Under the pieces are notes generated by a model. That model saw nothing but the letters and a program-made list of their open reading frames with translations, did not search any database and was not told where the DNA came from. A stretch of DNA of 64,000 nt, taken from the NCBI RefSeq assembly GCF_026619435.1, contig NZ_JAOVZQ010000001.1, positions 1,929,501 to 1,993,500 of the forward strand, given 5' to 3'. The translations under genes were made by a program, and so were the position numbers. Source of the stretch: Hoeflea ulvae (GTDB lineage: Bacteria > Pseudomonadota > Alphaproteobacteria > Rhizobiales > Rhizobiaceae). Shown here in pieces: positions 37,780 through 49,056 of this stretch (position 1 is the stretch's first letter; each line of letters opens with the position of its first letter).

Positions 37780-38922
37780 CTATAAAGCCCCGATCAGCGC
37801 ATTTGTCACCCGGTCCTGGGTGTCTTCATCCAGATAGGGATGCATCGGCAAGCTCAGCACGCAGCCCGACAGCATGTCGGTGACCGGCAATGCCCCGCCG
37901 GCGACGCCGTGATGGCTGTAGGCGTCCTGCAGGTGTAGCGGCTTGGCGTAATAGACCGCACTGGGCACGCCCTGGTCCTTGAGCTTGCCCTGGATGGCTG
38001 CGCGATCAGAGCCTTCAGGCAGCTTGACCGTGTATTGCGCCCAGACCGACTGCAGACCCTCGGGCACCACCGGAGTGGCGACATGGTTTGCGAGCTGTGC
38101 GGAATAGCGCGTTGCAATGCGGTTGCGGGCTTCGATCTCGTCGTCGAAAATTCTGAGCTTCTCGATCAGGATCGCTGCCTGCATGGTGTCGATTCGCCCG
38201 GTCATGCCGATGCGGACATTGTCATACTGGCTGGTGCCCTTGCCGTGAAACAGGATCGAGCGAAGCGTGTCGGCCAGTTCCGCGTCATCGGTGAAGATCG
38301 CGCCGCCATCGCCATAGGCGCCCAGCGGCTTGGCCGGGAAGAAACTGGTGGCCGTCGCCATTGCCAGCGTGCCGACCCGGCGGTTGTGATAGCGCGCGCC
38401 ATAGGCCTGGGCGCCATCGCCCAGCACCCAGAGGCCTTCGCGCGCGGCAATCTTCGAGATCGCGTCATAATCGGCAGGGATGCCGAAGAGGTCGACCGGA
38501 ATCACACCCACCGGCTCCTGTCCGGCCTGTCTGGCGCCCGCGATCGCTGTTTCCAGCGAGGCCGGGTCCATGTTGAAGGTGTCGGCGTCGACATCGACGA
38601 ACCAGATATGCGCGCCCAGCCAGGCCACCACTTCCGCCGTGGCAACGAAGGTGAAGGCGGGGCAGAAGACGGCCTGGCCCGGCCGTACATTCTTGGCCAT
38701 CAGCACCATGGCCAGCGCATCGGTGCCGGACGAGCAGGCAATGGAATGCGTCGCGCCGCAATGGGCCGAGAGCTGCGCTTCGAGTTCACCGACTTCGGGC
38801 CCCATGATGTATTGGCCGTGGTCAAGCACCCGTGCAATCGCGGCATCGACCCGGTCACGTATGAGCGCTTGCTGGGCGGCAAGATCGACAAAACGGACGG
38901 GTTCGAGCGAGGCAGATGACAT
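37780..38922 (-). CDS. DegT/DnrJ/EryC1/StrS family PLP aminotransferase
   Basis: A sugar aminotransferase family enzyme of 380 residues, transferring an amino group to a nucleotide-linked keto-sugar. Motifs: FVDLAAQQALI start, SSGTDALAMVLMA (PLP phosphate), GDGAQAYGARY, the PLP lysine in SFFPAKPLGAYGDGG, and YTVKLPEGSDR. No nucleotide-sugar or polysaccharide genes lie nearby, so it is isolated from any visible pathway. ATG 38920-38922 has GAGGA upstream. It is divergent from ppdK. Confidence 0.9.
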   Translation of the reverse strand: MSSASLEPVRFVDLAAQQALIRDRVDAAIARVLDHGQYIMGPEVGELEAQLSAHCGATHSIACSSGTDALAMVLMAKNVRPGQAVFCPAFTFVATAEVVAWLGAHIWFVDVDADTFNMDPASLETAIAGARQAGQEPVGVIPVDLFGIPADYDAISKIAAREGLWVLGDGAQAYGARYHNRRVGTLAMATATSFFPAKPLGAYGDGGAIFTDDAELADTLRSILFHGKGTSQYDNVRIGMTGRIDTMQAAILIEKLRIFDDEIEARNRIATRYSAQLANHVATPVVPEGLQSVWAQYTVKLPEGSDRAAIQGKLKDQGVPSAVYYAKPLHLQDAYSHHGVAGGALPVTDMLSGCVLSLPMHPYLDEDTQDRVTNALIGAL

Positions 38923-39378
38923 GGTGATGGTGTCCTCGGGCTCAATGCTGATGCTGTTCTCCGCCGCGAGCCCATGAAACGACCGGATTTGGCATTGTGT
39001 TAAAGCGCTCCGCCACCCGGGTCCATACGCCATTGCCGCAATTGCACCGGATAGTACCATCGTAACAATCACTTTGCGTTGCTTTTGGTGATGCGACGTG
39101 AAATTCGGCAGACGCGCCGGACCAAACTGCGCGCGCGGGTTGCGCAGTTTTGCACAAGCCCCGAATCGGTCCGCGCCTTCGCCATCTTCCTGACCCGTTG
39201 GATCGATTTAGACGATCAATAGGCCGATTTGCGCATTGTATTTCCCGGTCCATACGCTAAGCGTCCATGCAAGTGCTCACGGAGACCAGCTCTTCGCGGG
39301 ATTGGCGTGCGCCCGGTCGGGGGCGGGCGAAGCCGGTTTGGGTCAGCAGGCCGGCTGCAGCAAACGGAAGGTCAAGTG
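38923..39378. other. Noncoding region between the aminotransferase and ppdK genes, with a 9-bp stem-loop
   Basis: The 456 bases hold the promoters of two divergent genes. AAACTGCGC (39124-39132) and GCGCAGTTT (39142-39150) form a perfect stem around GCGCGGGTT, followed on the plus strand by TGCAC after four Ts in total. No upstream plus-strand gene exists for it to terminate, so it may belong to a leader or small RNA. Nothing else was recognised. Confidence 0.4.
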
Positions 39379-42045
<2,667 letters not shown>

Positions 42046-42247
42046 TCCTCCGGATCATGGGTGTTTCCTGCGGGGTCCGGTGCCTGAACCCGCACCCCTT
42101 CAACTGCGTCTTGCGGAATGAGTTTGCTCCGGCCCCGCCATCAGCGGATTTATATTCCGCGACCGGCGGAATCCGGGATGGTTTCGTGTCACGGAAGCGA
42201 CGGGCGCAGCCGGTATAATCCTGCGGTTATTCACGGAGCTGGCAATC

Positions 42248-43336
42248 ATGGACCTCGTACCTCTGATCGATCTCATCGGTGAGCCGCAGACCGCCCTGGT
42301 CGGCGGCCTCGTTCTGGGGCTCGCATTCGGCGTGTTTGCCCAGCGCAGCCGCTATTGCACCCGCTCGGCGGTTCTCTCCGCCATGGGCGAAAGCGACCTC
42401 AAGCCGCTGGCAACCTGGGCTTTCGGCTTTGCGGCCGCGATCCTGGCGGTGCAGCTGCTGCTTGGCGCCGACATGATCGATGTCGGCGAAACCCGCTTTT
42501 TCTCCACCGCGCAGAGCCTCTCGGGCGCCCTTGTCGGCGGCCTGGTGTTCGGCATCGGCATGGTGCTGGCCCGCGGCTGCGTCTCGCGGCTTCTGGTGCT
42601 CGGCTCCTCGGGCAATCTGCGCGGCGTCTTTTCCATTGCCCTGGTCGCGGTGACCGCACTTGCGACCTATAGCGGTGTGCTGGTGCCGTTGCGCGACAAT
42701 ATCGGCAGCGTCTGGAGCACGGCCTCCATCGGCGGCAACGACCTTCTGGTCCACGCCGGACTGGAGCGCTGGGCCGGCATCGCGCTGGGTGCGGTTCTGG
42801 CCGTCGCTGCGCTGGGCATTGCGTTCAAGGCGCGGCTGTCGCTCTGGCGAGCCCTTGGCGGCATCATGATCGGCCTCACCGTGGCTGCGGGCTGGTATTT
42901 CACCTGGCAGCTCTCGACCCAGGTGTTCGAGCCGATCCAGGCCGAAAGCCTCTCCTTCATCCGTCCGCTCGCCACCACCGGCGAACTTGCGCTTCAGAGC
43001 GGCTTTGCCGGGCTTGACCAGGGCGTGCTGCTCGGCGCCATCATCGGGGCCTTTGTTGCGGCCCTGCTTTCGGGTGAATTCCGCATCTCCACCTTCGCCG
43101 AACCCGGTACGCCGTCGATCTGGCGCTATGCTGCCGGTTCCGTGCTGATGGGCTTTGGCGGCATTCTGGCTGTTGGCTGCACCATCGGCGCTGGTCTCAC
43201 CGGCGGTTCGGTGCTGGCGGTCTCGTCGCTGCTCGGCCTGGCCTCGATGATCACTGGTGCCGCACTGACCCAGCTTGTGCTGCGCTCCGTGGCGCGCGAA
43301 CCGGCCAGCCAGTCCGCGATCATGCCGGCGGAGTGA
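42248..43336 (+). CDS. YeeE/YedE family sulfur-compound transporter
   Basis: A membrane protein of 362 residues with about nine to ten helices, belonging to the YeeE/YedE (DUF395, TsuA) family; characterised members take up thiosulfate. Conserved cysteines occur in SRYCTRSAV, LARGCVSRLLVLG and AVGCTIGAGLTGGS, which in TsuA relay the substrate. The usual companion TsuB/TusA-like protein is not adjacent. Its end overlaps the DUF126 gene on the other strand by 17 bases. Confidence 0.85.
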   Translation: MDLVPLIDLIGEPQTALVGGLVLGLAFGVFAQRSRYCTRSAVLSAMGESDLKPLATWAFGFAAAILAVQLLLGADMIDVGETRFFSTAQSLSGALVGGLVFGIGMVLARGCVSRLLVLGSSGNLRGVFSIALVAVTALATYSGVLVPLRDNIGSVWSTASIGGNDLLVHAGLERWAGIALGAVLAVAALGIAFKARLSLWRALGGIMIGLTVAAGWYFTWQLSTQVFEPIQAESLSFIRPLATTGELALQSGFAGLDQGVLLGAIIGAFVAALLSGEFRISTFAEPGTPSIWRYAAGSVLMGFGGILAVGCTIGAGLTGGSVLAVSSLLGLASMITGAALTQLVLRSVAREPASQSAIMPAE

Positions 43337-43739
43337 TCCGCACAGTCTCGGTCCCGGCTTCAACCAGAAGCCGGGGCAAACACGACAGTTCCTGCCATTC
43401 GGCGCGCGCGCCGAGAACCACCACCGGACAATCGATCCCGTAAAGCATCTGCGCCACAAGCGCGCCGGTGGCGATGATGGCGTCGTTTTCTAGCAGGATG
43501 ATCGCCGCAGGTGCGGTGCCCAGCCGGATCGCCTCGGCCAGCACCGATGCGCCGGAAGACGAGCCCCGGCCGCGCTCCATGCACAGCACCGCTCCGCTGA
43601 GGCAGGCCCCGTGCTGCGGGTGAAACCGGTCGATCACCTTGCCGCTGGCGCTGTCGAAGCCACCCCAGAAGCTCAGCGGATCATCAAGCATCAGCACCGG
43701 GCCCGAAGCCGTGCCGTGAACCAGGCTGCGCCCGCTCAT
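43320..43739 (-). CDS. Aconitase X small (swivel) subunit, DUF126
   Basis: A 139-residue protein matching the swivelling domain of aconitase X (DUF126): [23 protein letters not shown] split over the start, [22 protein letters not shown] (substrate loop) and [15 protein letters not shown]. Together with the large subunit just upstream it forms a dehydratase of the AcnX type. ATG 43737-43739 overlaps the large-subunit stop by four bases. Confidence 0.88.
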   Translation of the reverse strand: MSGRSLVHGTASGPVLMLDDPLSFWGGFDSASGKVIDRFHPQHGACLSGAVLCMERGRGSSSGASVLAEAIRLGTAPAAIILLENDAIIATGALVAQMLYGIDCPVVVLGARAEWQELSCLPRLLVEAGTETVRITPPA

Positions 43740-44977
43740 GCCCGCACCACCCGTCCGGCCCTGGCCGACAGGAGCGTATCAGCGAGCGTGCCGAAGGCGA
43801 CGTCAATTCCGAGATTTCCCGGCGCGTAATAGGCCCATTTGCCCGAATTGGTCATCACCGCACCGCTGAGATCGCGGATGATCGAGGTGACATAGGTGCA
43901 GGTGTCGACCACCACCGTGACGCCTGCGGCCTCCAGTTTTGCTGCGCGTTCGTCCGCCTCCAGCCGCTGCCATTCGTGCCGTCCGGTGTTGATGTAGACA
44001 GGCACCGCGAACGGCGCCAGATCGAGCATCGGCATCAGCCGGTCGAATTCGCTCAGCGAAAAATGCGGTGTCCCTAGCGCCACCGCCGTCAGCGCCGTGC
44101 CATCGGGCACGGTGCAGAGCCTGGCCAGAATGCCCGAAATCTCCGCCGGTCCGAGCCGGGCAACAACGGGAACATTCGCTCCGCCGGTCGCGGTGAGAAG
44201 ATCTGGCGCTTCCGGGGTCAGGCCGACTGCATGGAACATCGCCACACTGCCCGAAGATGCAGCCGCAGCCCCAAGCGCCTTGAGATCGTCCTCGCTGGTT
44301 GAGGCCGGCAGCCCGGTGATTGCCGCAATGGTGTCGCCGCATTCCTTGCCGACGATCAGCCCGGCCGCCACCGCGATGCCACCGGCCTGATCCGGACCGG
44401 CAGTCTCAAATCCGCTCAATTCCACGATCACCCGGGCCCGGCGGTTCTCGCTGCGGTGCAAGCCGTAATCGGGCACCCGGCCGGTCAGGGCGCAGGCGAG
44501 ATCGATGAAATCGCCATAGCGGTTGGTGCGCGCGCCGATCACCGAATTGGCAAAGACGATCGCATTGGATTCGGCCCAGGCGAGCTGGTCGCCGAAGTTT
44601 GGTCTGAACAGGGTCTGGTAGGGCGCACAGGTAAAACTCGGGATGCAGCCGAGCTCGACATGGGCTTCCATCAGGCGCTTTCCGGCAGCGCCAAGCGCTG
44701 CGTCGCCGATGAACAGGTCCGGATGAATCAGGTCGACCGAGCCGACATTGAGCGTGGTGGGAACCTTGACGCGACCATCGAGAGCGACGAACCGTTCGAC
44801 GAAATCGAGGCTGGCCTGGCCATGATACAGGCATCCGTCGACATGGGCGCTGGCGCAGGGCAGCAGCCGTTCGGCGCCAACGGCTTCGGCAAAGCGCAGC
44901 ACCAGGCCAAGGGCGTCCGCTGCGGCGCGCCCCTGCCTACCTGCCAAGATGTCACTGTCTGTCTGCGTCAATTCCAC
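43736..44977 (-). CDS. Aconitase X catalytic subunit, DUF521
   Basis: A 413-residue large subunit of aconitase X. Bacterial AcnX enzymes characterised so far dehydrate cis-3-hydroxy-L-proline; archaeal ones act on phosphomevalonate. Candidate cluster cysteines are in [18 protein letters not shown] and VDTCTYVTS, and [14 protein letters not shown] is a family block. No proline racemase, imine reductase or other hydroxyproline genes lie nearby, so the substrate assignment is inference. Confidence 0.88.
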   Translation of the reverse strand: MELTQTDSDILAGRQGRAAADALGLVLRFAEAVGAERLLPCASAHVDGCLYHGQASLDFVERFVALDGRVKVPTTLNVGSVDLIHPDLFIGDAALGAAGKRLMEAHVELGCIPSFTCAPYQTLFRPNFGDQLAWAESNAIVFANSVIGARTNRYGDFIDLACALTGRVPDYGLHRSENRRARVIVELSGFETAGPDQAGGIAVAAGLIVGKECGDTIAAITGLPASTSEDDLKALGAAAASSGSVAMFHAVGLTPEAPDLLTATGGANVPVVARLGPAEISGILARLCTVPDGTALTAVALGTPHFSLSEFDRLMPMLDLAPFAVPVYINTGRHEWQRLEADERAAKLEAAGVTVVVDTCTYVTSIIRDLSGAVMTNSGKWAYYAPGNLGIDVAFGTLADTLLSARAGRVVRA

Positions 44978-45061
44978 CTGGCAGCCCCCGCGCTTGCGCA
45001 GTGGAGACTAGCGGCAGGGCCGGCACTGAGGAAGGGGTGAAACAGCGATCGAGGCGAAAAC

Positions 45062-45376
45062 TCAGAGCTTTTCCAGCACGCCGACAAAGGCCCTGGCAAA
45101 GCGCAGCAGATCAGCCGTACCAGCACCTGGTTCCACCGTCATTGCCCGGTCGCCCTTGCTGTTGAGCACCACCAGGCCAAAGCGCCCGCCATCCTGACGC
45201 GACAGGCAGACGACGGCGATGCGCTGGGCATCGTCGAGAAGGCCGGAGGCGGGCAGGTCGAACAGGAATTCACCATTGACCGTCCTGGCCGCCGCGCGCA
45301 CGGCTTCGCCAAATCCATGCACAGCAATGTCGGTGAGGTCGAGCGCCAGATCAAGCTGCACCAGATCCAGCGCCAT
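45062..45376 (-). CDS. Conserved hypothetical protein, possibly with a frame-disrupted N-terminus
   Basis: A 104-residue acidic-hydrophobic protein beginning MALDLVQLDLALDLTDIAVH; no family recognised. ATG 45376 has no ribosome-binding site, but an ATG at 45490-45492 in another frame has AAGGAG and encodes a Pro/Gln/Ala-rich stretch that would lead into this frame if one shift occurred in the GC-rich segment near 45400-45440. The true N-terminus is therefore uncertain. Confidence 0.5.
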   Translation of the reverse strand: MALDLVQLDLALDLTDIAVHGFGEAVRAAARTVNGEFLFDLPASGLLDDAQRIAVVCLSRQDGGRFGLVVLNSKGDRAMTVEPGAGTADLLRFARAFVGVLEKL

Positions 45377-45673
45377 CGGGGACCCGCTGGCCGGTTCGGG
45401 GGTGTTGCCATAACCGGGCGGGTCGGGCCCTGCTGCGCTGCGGACGGCTGCGAGGGGCCCTGCAGGGGTGTGGCTGCGGCGTCATTGGCCATGGCGGATC
45501 TCCTTGAAAACCGTGGACCTTGTCCAGGTTGATCTGCCCCCTTTGCCAAGGATTGCGTTCAAGCGTGGCTGAAGTGTGGCGCTTGCCGCGACCGCGCTGA
45601 GCGGCTAAGGAATTCCACCTCACACAGGCGCGCAATCCCGCACGCCGCTTGTCCCGGAGACCTGGCCGCCGCC

Positions 45674-46582
45674 ATGCCGTTCCGTCCTCACCGACCCTAT
45701 TCCCTTGCTGCCAGCTGGTCGCGCGGGCTTGGCCGATTCACATTGCTGCTGGCTGTCATGACCCTGGTCCTGCATCGCGCCGGCATCCTTGTGCTGCCAA
45801 ATGCGGTTGCGGCCATCCTGCTGGCGTCATGCCTGGCGGTCGTCGTGCTGGGCCTGTCGATGATCGGCTTCTTCATGCTCTGGCAAGTCGGCGCCAAGGG
45901 TGGTCATGCCTCGTTTGCCGGCATGGTGATGGCGCTGATGGTGCTGGTTCCGGTCGGCATTGCCGCCAGCCGCTATGTCATGCTGCCCAATATTCACGAC
46001 GTGTCGACCGATGTCGTCGACGCGCCCGAATGGCTTGAGCCGCCGGAGATCACCCTGTCCTGGATGCCGCGCGCCAATGGCGGCGATGCGGCGGCGCGGG
46101 AGCTGCAGCTTCAAGCCTATCCGCAGGTCACCGGACGGCGCTACGAAGGCGCCATCGACCGTGTGCTGCTGGCCGTGCGCGCGGTGGTGGAGGAAAACAA
46201 GTGGAAGCCGGTCGCCAATATCGGGGTCGAAGCCCTGGTCGACGGTCTCGAGCCGACCTCGGAGCCTGCCGGAGACAGCGAGGTGATCTTCAACGGTGTG
46301 GTCGATCCGGCGCGCGCACCGATCCCGGAGCCGCGGCCCGACATTGAGAACCAGCTCGAGGCGCTGCCCACCTTCGCGCTGATGCAGTACACCACCCGGA
46401 CCCTCGTGCTCGGTATTCCGCAGGATGTGCTCATCCGGCTGGTCGAGGAGGAGGAAACCACCTTTGTCGACATGCGGGCCGCGACCCGCGACGGCGATCA
46501 TGATCTCGGCCTGAACGCCAGGCTGATCAGGGATTTCCTGCGCGATCTCGATATCCGGCTGCTGGGCATTGCCGGCGGCTGA
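45674..46582 (+). CDS. DUF1499 domain membrane protein
   Basis: A 302-residue protein with three N-terminal transmembrane helices (about residues 20-40, 44-72 and 78-100) and a soluble DUF1499 domain starting near NIHDVSTDVVDAPEW and ending DLGLNARLIRDFLRDLD. The function is unknown. ATG 45674 has CGGAGA upstream. It is transcribed alone. Confidence 0.85.
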   Translation: MPFRPHRPYSLAASWSRGLGRFTLLLAVMTLVLHRAGILVLPNAVAAILLASCLAVVVLGLSMIGFFMLWQVGAKGGHASFAGMVMALMVLVPVGIAASRYVMLPNIHDVSTDVVDAPEWLEPPEITLSWMPRANGGDAAARELQLQAYPQVTGRRYEGAIDRVLLAVRAVVEENKWKPVANIGVEALVDGLEPTSEPAGDSEVIFNGVVDPARAPIPEPRPDIENQLEALPTFALMQYTTRTLVLGIPQDVLIRLVEEEETTFVDMRAATRDGDHDLGLNARLIRDFLRDLDIRLLGIAGG

Positions 46583-46671
46583 TACCGGCCTTGATGTCAG
46601 CCAGGTACAGGTGTTCGCGCACTGAACTGCCGTGCCGGACACGCGTTGCGGCCGGTTTCGAAGCCGGGCTG

Positions 46672-47583
46672 TCAGGCGGGCCGGTATTCGCCGTTGATCG
46701 CCGGCGGGCCGTTGGTGATGACTTCGCCCCGGCCGACCAGATCCTCCAGATGCGCCAGCACTGACAGCGCCGCCGCGCCATGCAGCCTTGGGTCGGTGTC
46801 GCGGTAGATCGCCTTGACCATCTCGCTGATCAGCCTGTCGCCCTTCCTGACCCGGCCCAGAATGGCGCGTTCGCGCATCCGCCGGTGGGTCTTCAGCGCC
46901 CGGACGAATTTCTGCGGCTCCTTCACCTTGCCGCCATGGCCGGGCAGGTAGGCGCGGTCGTCGCGCGCTGCCAGCATGTCGAGCGAAGCCATGAAATCGC
47001 TCATCGCCCCATCCGGAGGCGCGATGATCGACGTTGCCCAGGCCATCACATGGTCGCCGGAAAACACCAGCCCCGTATCCTTGAGCGCAAAGGCTGCATG
47101 GTTGGCGGTATGGCCGGGCGTGTGCAGCGTCTCGATTGCCCAGCCGTCACCGCTGGTCAGATCGCCATGTCCGGACACGATGTCGGGGACAAAGTCCATG
47201 TCCGAGCTTTCCTTGAGCGGATTGACCTCGCCGGTATAGAGCGCCCGGGCGGCGCGGTGCGGCCCTTCCGCGATCACCACCGCTCCGGTCTCCGCCTTCA
47301 GCCGGGCGGCGAGCGGGGAGTGATCCTTGTGGGTGTGGGTGACGAAGATATGGCTGACCGGCCGTCCGGCAATGGCCGCCTTGAGGGTGTTCCAGTGGCT
47401 TTCGTCCTCGGGGCCGGGGTCGATCACCGCCAGCGCGTCGCGTCCGACAATGTAGCTGTTGGTCCCGTGAAAGGTCAGGGGGCCGGCATTGGGCGCTGTC
47501 ACCCGCAACACATCCTCGGCAACGGCCACGGCAAAGCCATGGCCAGGCTGGAAGGCCTTGTCGAATTCGGGTTCGCTCACTGA
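46672..47583 (-). CDS. MBL-fold metallo-hydrolase (LACTB2-like)
   Basis: A metallo-beta-lactamase fold hydrolase of 303 residues. The metal motif THTHKDHSPLAARL (HxHxDH), GHTANHAAF and GDHVMAW are intact, and the C-terminal winged-helix segment (from about residue 230) resembles LACTB2-type ribonucleases or glyoxalase II-like hydrolases. The substrate is unknown. GTG 47583 with GGAG 7 bases upstream is preferred to GTG 47607. Confidence 0.88.
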   Translation of the reverse strand, partial: SVSEPEFDKAFQPGHGFAVAVAEDVLRVTAPNAGPLTFHGTNSYIVGRDALAVIDPGPEDESHWNTLKAAIAGRPVSHIFVTHTHKDHSPLAARLKAETGAVVIAEGPHRAARALYTGEVNPLKESSDMDFVPDIVSGHGDLTSGDGWAIETLHTPGHTANHAAFALKDTGLVFSGDHVMAWATSIIAPPDGAMSDFMASLDMLAARDDRAYLPGHGGKVKEPQKFVRALKTHRRMRERAILGRVRKGDRLISEMVKAIYRDTDPRLHGAAALSVLAHLEDLVGRGEVITNGPPAINGEYRPA

Positions 47584-47755
47584 TGTCTCCAGTTCCTGCA
47601 CGGGCACAGCTCACGGCTTCGCCCCGCCATGGCCGATTGTGGATGGCCGTTGATTTGGGCCGGACTGTCTTGCTGTCGGTCGGCTAAGTCAATATACCCA
47701 TTGCAAAGCGCGACTGTGCAAGTCCTGCTCCCGCCAACCAATCGGAGAAAGATCC

Positions 47756-48337
47756 ATGGCCATCGCTCCCGCACGTTCCCTTGTTGAATCCTACGCGCCC
47801 GAAGGCACGGCCGCCCGCTATGCGACCTTTGGCGCGCTTGCACTCCTGGGCAGCATTGCCATTGCCGTTGCCGGCAAGATCACTGTTCCGTTCTGGCCGG
47901 TTCCGGCGACGATGCAGACGCTGGCGATCTTCGTCATCGCCGCTGCCTTCGGCCGCAAGCTGGCGCTGGCAACCCTTGCCGCCTATCTCATCGAAGGCGC
48001 TGCCGGCCTGCCGGTGTTCACCAATGGCGGAGGTCTTGCCTATTTCGCCGGCCCGACCACCGGCTATCTCGCCGGCTTCGTCATCGCCGCCGGCCTGACC
48101 GGCTGGGCTGCCGATCGCGGTCTCGACCGCAATGCGTTCAAGCTGTTTGCCGTCAATCTTGCCGGCACGGCCATCATCCTGCTTCTCGGCGCGGCCTGGA
48201 TCGCCATGGTGTTCGGATCCGACAAGGCGCTGGCCTGGGGCGTTGGTCCGTTCATCGCCACCGACGTGATCAAGGCCGCCCTTGCTGCTGCGGTGGTTCC
48301 CGCCGGCTGGCAGATCGCCAATCTGCTGCGCCGCTGA
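47756..48337 (+). CDS. bioY: Biotin transporter BioY
   Basis: Substrate-binding S component of the biotin ECF transporter, 193 residues with six helices. Diagnostic segments are KITVPFWPVPATMQTLAIF, AYLIEGAAGLPVFTNGGGLAYFAGPTTGYLAGF (in two blocks) and the C-terminal GPFIATDVIKAALAAAV. No bioM/bioN genes adjoin it, as for solitary BioY proteins. GGAGAAAG precedes the ATG. I looked for a BioR box (TTATCTATAA-like) upstream and did not find one. Confidence 0.93.
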   Translation: MAIAPARSLVESYAPEGTAARYATFGALALLGSIAIAVAGKITVPFWPVPATMQTLAIFVIAAAFGRKLALATLAAYLIEGAAGLPVFTNGGGLAYFAGPTTGYLAGFVIAAGLTGWAADRGLDRNAFKLFAVNLAGTAIILLLGAAWIAMVFGSDKALAWGVGPFIATDVIKAALAAAVVPAGWQIANLLRR

Positions 48338-48379
48338 GGCCGACACGATACAAGCTCCGGCTTTGCCGGGGCTGTGAAC

Positions 48380-48416
48380 AAAAAACCCGCCCGGCATCGC
48401 GCCGCGCGGGTTTTTT
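48380..48416 (+). terminator. Terminator of bioY
   Basis: AAAAAACCCGC (48380-48390) and GCGGGTTTTTT (48406-48416) form a perfect 11-bp stem with inner CGGC/GCCG pairing. It has the form of a bidirectional rho-independent terminator and lies 43 bases after the bioY stop. Confidence 0.88.
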
Positions 48417-48544
48417 GGTACGATTTTCCTGGCCGAGGGATGGTTTCGACGCTTGTGATCGCGCGCGTCTTTTGCTATCCCCGCGAGGCTTCCGGTAATT
48501 CCGGGATGCGCCCGGCGACCGATCCACGCGTCCGGGTAAAGTGT

Positions 48545-48618
48545 TGGGGCGTAGCCAAGTGGTAAGGCAATGGTTTTTGGTACCGTCACCCCTGGTTCGA
48601 ATCCAGGCGCCCCAGCCA
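48545..48618 (+). tRNA. tRNA-Gln (anticodon TTG)
   Basis: A 74-base cloverleaf. The acceptor stem TGGGGCG/CGCCCCA is perfect, discriminator G and CCA are encoded, the D-loop contains AGTGGTAAGG, the anticodon loop TTTTGGT has TTG, and the T-arm is GGTTCGAATCC. The stretch before it (48417-48544) presumably holds its promoter. tRNA 3' ends are frequent integration targets, and the accessory region starts just downstream. Confidence 0.95.
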
Positions 48619-49014
48619 ATCTTCCTTTCAAGCAAATGAACCCAGGCTTTCCGGCATCTCCGGCCTGGCTGAGACTCACAAGTCAGGCAGTGTCTGACCT
48701 GACTGTCTCACCGGACTGTGCAACCTGACGTCTGCCCAAGCCTGCTCCGCGATCGCAACAGGAGCGCTTCTGGCTGTCGCACCACATGTCGTCAGGCGTA
48801 GTGCTAAATGAACCGCCCGTGCATGTCACTGTCTTGACGACTCTGCCAGAGTTTCGAGGAAGTTCAGTGCCCAGGTCGACGAAAGCCGCAGTGAGGTGAG
48901 GTGGCCCGGTCCTGGTGTGTTCACTTGTGGGTATGCCGGGATGTTCACCGAAGTGTCGGCCCAATCCCGCCTTGACCCGCCGGCTCCCCGATCATCGAGT
49001 GCGGCATTGACACC
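48619..49014. other. Noncoding stretch downstream of tRNA-Gln with a long inverted repeat
   Basis: About 400 bases without a convincing gene. AGTCAGG-CAG (48681-48690) and CTG-A-CCTGACT (48694-48704) form a 10-bp stem with one bulge, flanked by GAGAC (48671) and GTCTC (48705). An open frame on the minus strand (48683-48964, 93 codons) has no recognisable domain and odd composition; it may be spurious or a remnant. No second copy of the tRNA 3' end was seen within the window. Confidence 0.4.
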
Positions 49015-49051
49015 TCCCGATAATGGGATTAAATATTCCCGAAATCGGGAA
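49015..49051 (+). promoter_or_regulatory. Tandem TCCC/GGGA palindromes, candidate IclR-regulator operators
   Basis: TTCCCGA-AA-TCGGGAA (49036-49051) is a perfect 7-bp-arm palindrome. TCCC-GATAAT-GGGA (49015-49028) is a weaker copy. They start 21 bases apart, so they face the same side of the helix. The first ends six bases before the IclR start codon and would block transcription or translation initiation. As no other promoter gap exists in the operon, this site probably controls the whole transporter-sulfatase operon. Confidence 0.6.
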
Positions 49052-49056
49052 ATAAG

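Noticed and set aside
47608..47755. BioR box or biotin-responsive element before bioY
   Set aside because: No TTATCTATAA-like palindrome was found upstream.
48683..48964. 93-codon minus-strand frame downstream of tRNA-Gln
   Set aside because: No recognisable domain and a stop inside the inverted repeat; kept only as a possible remnant within the intergenic entry.
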